Of a stretch of 64,000 nt of DNA, positions 35,539 through 46,800 are shown piece by piece (position 1 is the stretch's first letter; every line of letters begins with the position of its first letter). Both the position numbers and the translations under genes were made by a program. Below the pieces are notes generated by a model, which ran no database searches, was not told where the DNA came from, and worked only from the letters and a program-made list of their open reading frames with translations. Source of the DNA: Leuctra nigra (taxonomy: Eukaryota > Arthropoda > Insecta > Plecoptera > Leuctridae); the NCBI GenBank assembly GCA_934045905.1, contig OW203763.1, forward strand, positions 35,725,017-35,789,016, written 5' to 3'.

Positions 35539-36793
35539 CTGGGCAGACAAACATCTCTCATAGCATCACACTGCTTGCTGCTCACAGAACTATACATGTC
35601 ATTACATTGCATTGAATCATGAAGCAGCGCTGGCGTGTGAGAGAAGATGGCCTGGGCAGACAAACATCTCTCATAGCATCACACTGCTTGCTGCTCACAG
35701 AACTATACATGTCATCACATTGCATTGAATCATGAAGCAGCGCTGGCGTGTGAGAGAAGATGGCCTGGGCAGACAAACATCTCTCATAGCATCACACGGC
35801 TTGCTGCTCACAGAACTATACATGGGCTTTTACACTGCATTCAATCATGAAGTAGCGCTAGAGTGGGAGAGAAGATGGCCTGGGCAGACAAACATCTCTC
35901 ATAGCATCACACTGGTTGCTGCTAACAGAACTATACATGGGCTATTACACTGCATTGAATCATGAAGTAGCGCTAGAGTGGGAGAGAAGATGGCCTGGAC
36001 AGACAAACATCTCTCATAGCATCACACTGCTTGCTGCTAACAGAACTATACATGGGCTATTACACTGCATTGAATCATGAAGTAGCGCTAGAGTGGGAGA
36101 GAAGATGGCCTGGGCAGACAAACATCTCTCATAGCATCACACGGCTTGCTGCTCACAGAACTACACATGTCATTACATTGCATTGAATCATGAAGCAGCG
36201 CTGTAGTGGGAGAGAAGATGGCCTGGGTAGACAAACATCTCTCATAGCATCACACTGCTTGCTGCTCACAGAACTATACATGTCATTACATTGCATTGAA
36301 TCATAAAGCAGCGCTGAAGTGGGAGAGAAGATGGCCTGGGCAGACAAACATCTCTCATAGCATCACACTGCTTGCTGCTAACAGAACTATACATGGGCTA
36401 TTACACAGCATTGAATCATGAAGCAGTGCTGTAGTGGGAGAGAATATGGCCTGGACAGACAAACATCTCTCATAGCATCACACTGCTTGCTGCTAACAGA
36501 ACTATACATGGGCTATTACACTGCATTGAATCATGAAGTAGCGCTAGTGTGGGAGAGAAGATGGCCTGGGCAGACAAACATCTCTCATAGCATCACACTG
36601 GTTGCTGCTAACAGAACTATACACGGGCCATTACATTGCATTGAATCATGAAGCAGCGCTGGAGTGGGAGAGAAGATGGCCTGGGCAGACAAACATCTCT
36701 CATAGCATCACACTGCTTGCTGCTAACAGAACTATACATGGGCTATTACACTGCATTGAATCATGAAGTAGCGCTAGAGTGGGAGAGAAGATG
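35539..36793. repeat. 113/115-bp tandem repeat, 11 copies, carrying a splice acceptor in each unit
   Basis: CCTGGGCAGACAAACATCTC starts units at 35538, 35651, 35764, 35879, 35994, 36109, 36222, 36335, 36450, 36565 and 36680. The last unit breaks off near 36794. On the minus strand each unit ends GAGATGTTTGTCTGCCCAGG, the same sequence as the 3' splice site of exon 6. The array is therefore an expansion of the 3' end of intron 5. Copies differ by a few substitutions and a 2-base length change. Confidence 0.93.
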
Positions 36794-36882
36794 GTGAACC
36801 CGATTGAAATGTATGGGGTTTTCCCGCAGGTTGAACGCTGGTAAATGTGACATAGAGTTGATTTCCACAATGTTTAACATAC

Positions 36883-37122
36883 CTTGGGTTTGGGCCAGAG
36901 GTACTCCTTAATTTTGTCCCTTAGCTTGCCCTTGCCCGGGGTCTCGGGGGCGTGGCTGGGGCTGGGGGCGTTGCTTGGGCCGGGGGCCGTCTGAGCAACG
37001 CCGGGGGAATGGCTGGGGCCGGCGGCGTTGCTGTGGCCTCGGGCCTTCTTAGCAACGCCGGTGATCTTCTTCGCCATCCCCCCTAAGGCCTCTCTCATCG
37101 ATTTGCCCTTTGGCTCAGGCGT
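36883..37122 (-). CDS. Unrecognised minus-strand gene, exon 5
   Basis: 240 nt, 80 codons, phase 0 at both ends. The acceptor is ATCTGTTACAG with ACGCCTGAGCC following. The donor is CCCAAG/GTATGT. The product has a basic helix-like start (KSMREALGGMAKKITGVAKK), a low-complexity Ala/Pro/Ser/Gly/His middle with imperfect GPSHSPGVAQTAPGPSNAPS-type repeats, and a basic end (KLRDKIKEYLWPKPK). No domain is recognised. The exon is far more GC-rich than its intron surroundings, which supports it as coding. Confidence 0.75.
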
Positions 37123-38850
37123 CTGTAACAGATAATACAGGTCGTTATCCCTTTGCCCGTGTCTCGTAAATTAGTCAAGCCGCTTGAAAATATATTCCAG
37201 TTCATTTGCACCATAATATAAGAAACACGATTTTCTTCGTACCTACTTTTGTCTTGGGTATTGTTTCCCTCCATTACTGGTCAAGTACCTACTTTCAGTA
37301 CTTTATTAAAGTTCTTCTACCTTTAGTCTATATATAAAACATTTATTTTCGAAATGTCTTTGCCTTGCAACAAGGTATACAAATAATCAGAATAACAATC
37401 AATAATGAATTTAATTGATAAATTAATAATTATACTACATAATGTAAATAAAATAAACATAACTATTTTAGATTATATGAGTGGTTCCTAAAAATTCTAA
37501 TTGAACCTTTTAAAGCTTAAGGTAGCACAACTGATATCTCATATCTTCCAAATAAGCCTATTTTTGGCAGAGGTATCAATAATCACTATTTACACGATAT
37601 TGTGAAATATGAAGAACTTCTCGTGTCTAGATTTTGAGATATTGTAGTTATAAATTCCTATTTTTAACATGTAGTCTTATGGGGGCCATTATAATCATGA
37701 CGATTTCCATGCTATTTTTGAGTTTTTAATTTTACTGAGGTTCAACGTTTTTTCAAAAAACTGATTTCTAGATAGATAGTTGGACATTCTATTAGGAAAA
37801 AAATTGAAAACAATACCAACGTGTGCTATTTTAAAAGTTATCAACCAAAAACTAAATGATTTCCCTATACCTCCTGTGTTACAGTTTTGTTCATTCTCGG
37901 AAAGCAATAAATTGAAACCTTGCTATACGACAGGGGTTGCAAGTTAAATGACATTTTATGATTCATTTATACTTAAATATAGTTGAAATGTAGGAAAACG
38001 TTTTCTGAATTTGTAATTTCAAGATTTTATTTTTTTTGTATATGTATAATGAAGGTACTACCTTAATGCGTCAAATGTTCCTGAAGTACTCCTCAAACAA
38101 TAAATGTAAATTCAAAAGCAAGCAATATGTTGCGCGATTACTTTAATGTAAATATGGAAATTGGTAAAATTCGGGAGATATTTTAAGAGTCTACGATACT
38201 TGATCCATGTTTTATGAAGCACAAAAAGGCGTCCCCTACTTTTTTCTAAACGGCTTTACCGTTGTCTTCAAATTTTTCCAGGTTATAGATAAAGAGTAGA
38301 TCTGTGTCTCTAGTCCCAACGTTTTATTTTTTGTTTCTTTTAATTCAGGGCAGAGGTGCCAAATATACCCATATATTGCCCAAGTTATAGCACCTCATCA
38401 ACGAGAAAAATAATTTTGTATTATATTTTTGAATCACTATATAATATAGGGACTCAGATTTACCCCTTATCTCTATGTTGTTAAATTTTGAAAACAATCG
38501 GTCCAGCCGTTAAAATAAAAAGTAAGGGCCGCCTTTTTATGTTTTTTTTGTGGTTTTCCATATTTGAATTAAAATAACTTATTTCACAGCAGTATATGCA
38601 ACATGCAACACACGATAAAATAAGTGACGATAAATATTGTGACGATTAAATGTCACAAAATGTCATGACAATCCAGAGCTAATGAATTTTCATGCATTTC
38701 TAGGAATTTTTTACTTCGGAATCGAAATTTTCTGCAAGTCCTGTCGACTCTTAAGTATTTTTTTCCGTTCAGGAATTTGAAATATGATCGCGAAAACATG
38801 TGGCTGGTGAAGTGTTGTGTTGCACTGAATAATGGATAGTTCTGTTGCTA
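37123..38850 (-). other. Intron 4, proximal part; no exon seen
   Basis: AT-rich sequence. The first 75 bases next to exon 5 are homologous to the intron flank of exon 4 at 49673-49745. A phrase near 38490 (CAATCGGTCCAGCCGTTAAA) resembles the 23.7-24.7 kb repeat. Nothing else was recognised. Confidence 0.5.
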
Positions 38851-38990
38851 CTTGATGTTCTACAAGACCCTGGACTGTCGAGATCGTGCGAGTGCTCGTA
38901 TGATCGAGCGTGACGTCATACTTGATGTTCTACAAGACCCTGGACTGTCGAGATCGTGCGAGTGCTCGTATGATCGAGGGTGACGTCATA
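38851..38990. repeat. Tandem duplication of a 70-bp unit with a CRE-like palindrome
   Basis: Two copies (38851-38920 and 38921-38990) differ at one base (GAGCG versus GAGGG). Each ends with the palindrome TGACGTCA (38911-38918 and 38981-38988), the CREB/ATF consensus. It lies in an intron. Function is not shown. Confidence 0.9.
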
Positions 38991-39069
38991 ATCAATGAAA
39001 TATCATTCAAGCTGGCAAATCAGTTGATTGTTTTGTTTGTCTGACGTCGTAAGCCGTGAATCCGTACAT

Positions 39070-40165
39070 GGAAACCGAAACGAACGATCTCGAAGAACCT
39101 GCCCTTCAGTTTAACTGTAACGCGTTGATAAGAGCACCAAACACGATTCACTCAATCAAAGAAAATGCTACAGTATTACTGATTTTCTTTTTCCAATTTC
39201 CATACACTGGAATCCAACAAATCCATTTGTTGTGATATTTTAACTTTTCTATCAAACTCCTTTGACAGTTCTTCAGAATCTCTTAAAATGGCAACAATTT
39301 GTAAATACTTGACCGATTGGGCTGAAATTTATAAACTTAGAGATAATTTTGTACTTGATCAACATGCATAATTTTAACTAAATCCAAACATTTTGTCTTT
39401 TGACCAATTGGAGCATTTGACTGAATCTTTGTACATTTTTATTTAATGCTGGTCTTATTGACAGTACAAAAATTCAAATTGTTCAGATCAACCAATCAGA
39501 AGATATATTATTGTTTTTAAATTTGAGCCAATCAAAGAATTGCGAAACAAGTTCGGCTTGCAAGCCGCTGATTTTGTTATTACGTGTGTAGATAAATTCA
39601 GCTCGATCGGAGAAACAGTGACCTGAATACTGGCACAGATAAAATCAAGCAGGCCAAAAGAGTGAAAAGGAAAAGCTCGTTCAATGACAAACACAGTGAA
39701 ATTCAGATCTAAATCCACGGTGGAACAGAAGACGATGATCCTGAACGGCTTGATCTAAATTTTAAATGTGTTTACAGCAAAGATTGCACAAGTTACATTG
39801 GCTGAAGAAAGAGTTGGGTCCATAAGTTTGTATTTCTTTATATGATTTCACAAAATGTACGTAATAAATGTAGCATCCATTGACTTAATTATTTAAGATA
39901 GCACAAGTGAGAAAGTGATAAATTATATCATCCTGTGCTAGAACCAATAGAAACCAACTAAAAGTATCGAACTGAACTGTTCAAGTTGACTCATGAAAGA
40001 GTTATGCAATCTACTACATGTTCTGAGCAAATTAAATAATTATACATTACTATCAGTTATCAAACCTAATTACATCGATAGGTACACTTGGCACAACTAA
40101 AATTGATCGGAGTACAAATGTGAATGACTGCTGGTCCAGGTCATGTTCCTAACAACCAATGCTTG
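39070..40165 (+). repeat. Dispersed repeat copy A, about 1.1 kb
   Basis: Shares AAACGAACGATCTCGAAGAA, ACACGATTCACTCAATCAAA, GCGAAACAAGTTCGGCTTGC, GTACACTTGGCACAACTAAA and the sequence between them with 41786-43735, in the same order and orientation. It lacks the two insertions present there, so it serves as the empty-site reference. No long ORF was seen, so it is non-coding or a decayed element. Confidence 0.85.
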
Positions 40166-41580
40166 TTATTATCATTGAAATGTGAGGTCACCTACTAGAG
40201 TGAGACAAGAAGATCGCTTGGACTCTTCTGATAGAACATTCAGTCAGTCAAGAGATATTGAGCGATCATGATGTTTTGCATAGTTGTGCCTTAGACTAAA
40301 TAACTGTGCCTAAGGTTGTGCCAGGTGGCAAGTGTACCTAACCAATGTTGGTTCAATCTCCAAAGAAATACATTACAAGGACGTTGGTCATATTTCTATT
40401 GATTATTGATAGCATTGATATTTTACTCCAGGGCAAAAGGAGTTGCAAAAGCAAGAAATATAAAATATATAATTTGTAGGTAGGTGATGTCTTTACAAAA
40501 TATCAAGTTACTTTGATTTGATGCCATGAACAAAGGAGGGAGGCACTTACAAAGAATAGAAAACTTCAAAACAAATATTTTAAATTTGTAAATATCAATA
40601 CAACCAATAACGACAAATACATTTTTCACCCGAAAAAATTAACATTTTAATTAACTAGGAAAACGCTCTGTGTAACGCGTTGATGAGCGAGCACGGATAG
40701 GCGCAACACCTCGAACCGAAATTTTGTATATGGAAAATGTCATTAAAAGAAAATAATTCTTGAATTACGTCACAGACTTGTATAAAAGTCTCCAAAAGTT
40801 CCTAAAATATTGGTCCCAATAACCTTGCAAAGTTTAAAGTTGATCGATTGAACCTTTCTGATTCAACGGTTCCTCGTTAATTTTCAAAAATCACATGATC
40901 TCATTAAAAAAATATATTCCTGGGACCACTCATATAATATTAGTGTGTGTACAATCTGTTGAACAGTCATTATTAGTTTCATATTCATTTGAAAGTTTCT
41001 ACTCTAACTACCTTGAAAGTTGGAACTGAAGCGTCGAAGATGCCGTGATCATCATATTCGAGAAATTTGACATTTAACACGCCAAATGTCCGTAAAAAGT
41101 CAATAACTTTTGGATTTTAGCACAGATTAGTCTGAAATTTGTCAAAAACGCAGATAATGTTGGTCCCAATGACCACGCAAATTTTTAAAATTATCAGTCA
41201 CACGGTTCTAGTTTAAATTTCAAAAATCACCGGAAAGATAGTTTTAAATTTTAACCAATGGGAGGATTGGGCTGAAACTTTGTAAGATTGAGGACAATGT
41301 TGGTCGTATTGACTTGTCAAAATTTCAAATTGATCGGAACAACCAATCGAAAGATAATTTTTTTGAAATTTGAACCAATCACGGGATCCCGTTCAAAAAC
41401 GATCCCAGGGACCGCATAGATTACGTTAGTATGTGTGCAAAATTTCAGATCGATTGCTTGAGTGGTTTGACCTGGGCTGTGACCAACGTCTGCTGTGACC
41501 ACAAAAAAAAAAAAAAAAAAACAGAGAAAGTGCCATAAGAGTACCGTGGTGACGCTCGCTACGCTCGCTCAATAAAATAT
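40166..41580 (+). repeat. Repeat-derived intron segment with degenerate 100-120-bp units
   Basis: Phrases such as GACCGATTGGGCTGAAATTT, TTGGTCCCAATGACC and AAATTGATCGGAACAACCAA recur around 40790-41480, and again at 39310-39500 and 41930-42130, as a much-diverged periodic repeat. A 19-base A run near 41503-41521 is followed by AGAAAGTGCCATAAGAGTAC. That segment reappears inverted at 51406-51470 and directly at 54200. Confidence 0.6.
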
Positions 41581-42125
41581 CAAATTGTAATTTCATGAGA
41601 CATTTGTCGGGAAAATCTTTTAGGTGATTTTATTTCTAAGTCCACAAAAATGTGTTACCATTACGCCTATAATGCTCTGCAGAAGCTCGCATGTAGATAT
41701 TTGCGGATGCCACCACAAGACCGTGAGCTAATAATCTTATGGACGGAATAAACATTCCATTAATATATTATGTATGTATGGAAAAAACAAAACGAACGAT
41801 CTCGAAGAACTTCCTCCAGTGTAACGCGTTGATAAGCAAGCACCAAACACGATTCACTCAATCAAAGAAAATGCTACAGTATAACCTTAGACTAAAACAC
41901 TTAAAATGGCAAAAAATTGTAAATACTCGACCGATTGGGCTGAAATGTATACAATTTTCTATAATTTTGTTCTTTGATCATCATGCAAAATTTTAGCCTA
42001 ATCCGAACATTTTGTCTTTCGACCAATTGGAGCATTTAGTAGACTGAAACTTTGTAGATTTATATTAAATGATGCAGGTCTTCTTGACAGTACAAAAATT
42101 CAAATTGTTCAGATCAACCAATCAT

Positions 42126-42414
42126 AAGATATTTAAAATAAACTAATACGGTATGAGTTCTAGGTTTTTAATTGGAGCGACGTTTCAAGTGAACTGTGTC
42201 ACCCCTCATCAGGCTCAGGCTCGGCATTTTAAAAAGAGAAAACAAAAATGTTTTGCAAAAATGTTTTTAAAATGTTACATTTCCGAGCCTGATGAGGGGT
42301 GACACAGTTCACTTGAAACGTCGCTCAATTAAAAACCTAGAACTCATACCGTATTAGTTTATTTTATATATTAATTATGTGTTCTGAAACATTAAGAAGC
42401 TATATAAGATATTT
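42126..42414. mobile_element. Inverted-repeat insertion with hammerhead-like motifs and 9-bp TSD
   Basis: Arms of about 80 bp (42134-42212 and 42289-42366) are near-perfect inverted repeats around a 76-base centre. A further 39 bases lie between the right arm and a second copy of AAGATATTT (42126-42134 and 42406-42414). Copy A at 39490 has the uninterrupted site. Each arm holds CTGATGA...GAAACGTC (plus strand 42289-42322, minus strand 42212-42179), the hammerhead core order. GGGTGA and TCACTT between the two can form a 6-bp stem with two G-U pairs. Penelope-like elements and retrozymes carry such motifs, but stem III is not clear here. Confidence 0.65.
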
Positions 42415-42883
42415 ATTATTTTTAAATTTGAGTCAATCAAAGAATTGCGAAACAAGTTCGGCTTGCAAGCCGCTGATTTTGTTATTACATGTGATCAAAA
42501 TTCAGCTCGATCAGAGAAACAGTGACGTGAATACTGGCACAGATAAAATCAAGCTGGTCCGTGCCAAAAGAGTGAAAAGGAAACGCTCGTAAAGTGACAA
42601 ACACAGTGAAATTCAGATCAAAATCGACGATGGAACAAATAACTATGATCCTGAACGGTTTGATCTATTTAAATGTGTTTACAGCAAAGATTGCACAAGT
42701 TACATCGGCTAATGAAAGATTTCTGTCGATAAGCTTGTCTTTCTTTATGTATAATTTCACAAAATGTACGTAATAAATGTAGCATAGACCCTCCAACAGA
42801 GTTGTATGGAAAGTCCATTGACTTAGGTTTAAGATAGCACAAGTGAGAAAGTGAGAAAAAACATCATCCTGAGCTAGACTCAC

Positions 42884-43499
42884 CAGTGTTGGGTAAGTTT
42901 CTAAAAAAAGGAACTAGTTCCAGTTACATTTCCTTTGATTAACAAGGAACATGTTCCTGTTCCTAGTTCCTTTCAAATAAAGGAACTGGAAAGTTACCAG
43001 TAAGGAACAAAGTTCCTTTTAAGTTACAATGCCCTCTAAAAGCAACCCGGATTTTTTAAAATTACCCTTCTCTAAATTGAGTGAGCCAGCGATGAAGCAG
43101 TATATTTTCAGATATCAGATAAATTTAGGAAGACACACAAAATGGGTAATTATTCGTTATAAATTCTGTGCAAATTATGTCATAAGATACTTTTAGGGGA
43201 ACTTATAGTTCTTTTATTTTTAGAGGAACTTAGGAACAAAAAAGTTCCTTTTGTAAGGATTTAGGAACTTATTTTTCGTTATTTATCAGTTCCTTTCAAA
43301 TAGAAATATATATTTCTATTTCTATTATTTCTATTTGAAATGAACTTATAAATAACGAAAATTAGTTCCTAAATTCCTTACAAAAGGAACTTTTTAGTTC
43401 CTAAGTTCCTTTAAAAATAAAGGAACTGTATGTATCAGTACCCCTAAAAGTTCCCCAAAGAGGAATTAGTTCCAAGGAACTAGTTTCTCCCCAACACTG
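42884..43499. mobile_element. hAT-like foldback element with CAGTGTTGGG ends, 616 bp
   Basis: The left end reads CAGTGTTGGGTAAGTTTC. The reverse complement of the right end reads CAGTGTTGGGGAGAAACTAG. The interior is built of many AGTTCC/GGAACT motifs, with a large AT-rich palindrome centred near 43310 (TTATTTTTCGTTATTTAT and its complement). CAGTGTTGGG ends with AGTTCC-rich interiors are typical of non-autonomous hAT elements. The 8-bp duplication is decayed beyond recognition. There is no ORF. Confidence 0.8.
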
Positions 43500-43859
43500 A
43501 GAAGTGAGAACCACTAAAAACCAACTACAAGTATCAAACTGAAGCCGTTCAAGTTGAGTCAATGAAAGAGTGATGCAATCTTCTACATGTTCTGAGCAAT
43601 TTAAATAATAATACATTATCTACTATCAGTTATCAAACCTAATTACATCGATAGGTACACTTGGCACAACTAAAATTGATCGGAGTACAAATGTGAATGA
43701 CATCTGGTCATGTTCCGTACACAATCAATGCTTGCACAATGCTTTTAATTCATAAAATATCAAATTGTAAGTTCTATTGACATTTTGTCGGGAAAATCTT
43801 TTATGTGAGCCCTGTGATGTGATGTAATTTTCTAATTCCACAACAATGTGTTACCATGG

Positions 43860-46800
43860 TGAATACTTTGTTGCCATGGCAATGCTGAGCCCCATGGCGT
43901 CAATGCCGATATTACAGTTTTTAAATCAAGGTATTCAGAGATTTCTATCAATCTTTCTGTATTAATTACTTGAAAACTATTCATCCCACAATGTCCCACA
44001 ATAATAATGCTTGCTTGTCTACATCCTTGACATCTATACTTTCATATTTCAATAATTTATTTTTTTATCCATTTTACAACTTAAGAAAGTTCCCTATTTC
44101 CAAATAAATTGAAACCCTGAATTTACATGATTAGAATAGAATTGAAAAGAATAATATTTAATCATCATTATTAAGAAATGATAAATAGTTCCAGAGGCTG
44201 TTGTTTGTAGCATTATTCTACATTTACAAGTCTCGGTTCAGTTGACAGTTATTTCTTACGAAACAGAAGTAGAAGGTAAGTTCCCGCCACTTTACAAACT
44301 AAACATCTTAAGACTGGACGGGTGGCGCTGCCAAACAACAAATATGTGAGACAACTTTGTCTATTCGCACCGCACTAAGAAGTGGGTGCGAATAGATAAG
44401 AAAGAGAAAATGTCTTCACCTCTGTGTCTTTTGTGATAGATAAAATTACAAGTTTCCATGAAGAATTTTGTGTTACGTAAAACAAAAACACAAAATATGA
44501 AATATTTGGTATTTTTCTAAACTACTAGTACCTACCTACCTACCTACATACCTACCAAATACCTAGACATACCAAAGCACATGAGGGATCACCATAATAA
44601 TCAGGTAGGCCCCTTGGTATTAGGTTAGGTTACCTTGACATTTTTAATCCTATCATTATCAATCCTGGATTCGTTTAATAAATTACCTGCAGTTTATATA
44701 GCTTAGTAATTGTCTTTATATTGTATCCATAACAATGACAGGATCACTGAGGTGTTACCTAGAGGACTGTAGAAAATCATTTTTAAAAAGAAAATTTACA
44801 AAATCACTCTTCCTTGAGCACACCTCTGTTTTAACAAATCATTTAGTGAGATGAGTAGGTTTACCTACGTACCTATCTACCTACCTATCTATCTACCTAG
44901 TAGGTAGGTACAAGGTACACCATCAATAAGCTAATAAGCACTTGACAATACAAATTAGTTTCTGTATGAAGCTGTAAATAGGCTGTAGTCACACCACTAC
45001 AAAGTTAAACAGCAGAAATCACAAAAGCTTTAGAGTCGCAACACTTGGCCGTTGCAAGAAGTTGGTCCAAGTTCCAAATTGCTGTTCCAAAAACTCCCAT
45101 GACAATGAAAGTTTGAACTCATTCTTCGCAGTTCGAATATTTTCATGCACACTATGAGTTTAGGGAACACCGATCAAAACTTGGGCAAACTTGGTAAGTT
45201 TGGAGCGGCCGTGGTGTGAATCAACCTTTACAAACTACCTAGGTACCTATATCAAAGTTTAAGGAGGGACTAGCGATATAATCACAGTTTTCTTAAATTT
45301 GACACAATTGTGGAAAGAAATACAAACTTCTAGAAGTCTTTTTCGCCATGGCAACACGATTTTACATAGATTTTCTGCACTTTTCATAAGGAAATATGCT
45401 GTTAAAAACATCATGCTATGTGAGCGTATTCAACCTTGAAATCCACAATCCAGCCATAGTCTTAGCTAGAGTCTTAGCTCGTGCTTTTTAATGACTGTAA
45501 AATATCTGTAGGTCTTGATATTTTGTAATGCTAATAAATTGTTTTTAATAGATTTCTGGATGGCAATCGAATAAATGGAATGACTCTCGATTTCAAGGTC
45601 GATTATTCCTACGTGGAATTGAGAAAGCTGTAAAACCCTCGTAGCTCAGTAAATCATCCAAAACATGCATCTGAACATGTTCACAACTTCACCTTAAAAT
45701 TGAGAGCCTGGAATGTTGAACCTAACTGACAACTATGTGATGTCATCACTCATAATTACCTTGAGAGAGAATGCAAGCGCTAAAGACAAGTCCAAAGCCA
45801 GGAAATGCAAGCAGACAAAAGTCCAACGTAAACTCAACAAGACATAAAATGGTATTTAAACAAAGCACAAGCTAGAATAGACTTCATCGGATGCCATCGA
45901 ATCATTATCAGCCAATTCGTTTCTTTCGAAAACCATTTTATTTTGTTGAGTGCATTTTGCAAACAAAGATATTTCAATTTGGTAAAAAAAGGTTCTCAGA
46001 TTAGACCTTTGAGCAAGTGAGAATTACAAACGAAGTTAGTATTACAAAGTTAGATTATCTGCCATATTTTAACATTAAAGTAAATAAAACCAAGCCTTAA
46101 AAACGTTATACTTTGAACTGTCACAATCTTCATTTTTATTACAAATCTCTATATTTCAACCACTTTTTAGATAGGTATATATACATCAGCAGTAAATAAA
46201 AAAAACTATTCAAATGTAATAGAAAACATCAGAATTAGTACTACTAAAGGAAAATAAAATATTAAATGAAAACCAAAGAAAGCTAATAAAGGTTGTGACT
46301 GTTCGAATACTTTTTATTTCACATCGAAGCTGATGTGAAGATGAAAACAAACAAACACACACATAGTTTTATCAAACCGTTACCCAAGTTGGACGAAAGC
46401 AGCCTCCGGAAAAACAGAAATGGACTTGGAGCCTTCTAGCTCTGAGGTCCAGATGTGATTGTGTCGGGGGTGATTCACAAGTAATTGATATTAAATCAAA
46501 CAGTTCCACCCGAACATGGCAGTGGAATTTGTCATCGAAACAATTATTTGGAATATTCTTAGATTTCGAGTAATTCTTACGTCTTATTACGTCTTAAACG
46601 ATGAATTACATGCATGGTTTCAAAACGTGAATCTCAAGAAATGGCCTCGAGGTGTATTCTAATATCCTCTTTGCAAGTGAACCGATACCACAAGGACATT
46701 TAGAATCAATCACCAGACTTCAATAGCAAACCTAATTACATACATAATCAATGTCGGGTCAATCTGAACATAGAACAATAGAGAACTATAGGGGAGAGTT

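Larger units (their letters stand above)
41786..43735 (+). repeat. Dispersed repeat copy B, carrying two later insertions
   Basis: Paralogue of 39070-40165. Removing 42135-42414 and 42884-43499 leaves about the same 1.1 kb. Landmarks match in order, as listed for copy A. Downstream, 43752-43858 also repeats 41569-41665 (AAAATATCAAATTGTAA, TTGTCGGGAAAATCTTTT). Confidence 0.83.
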
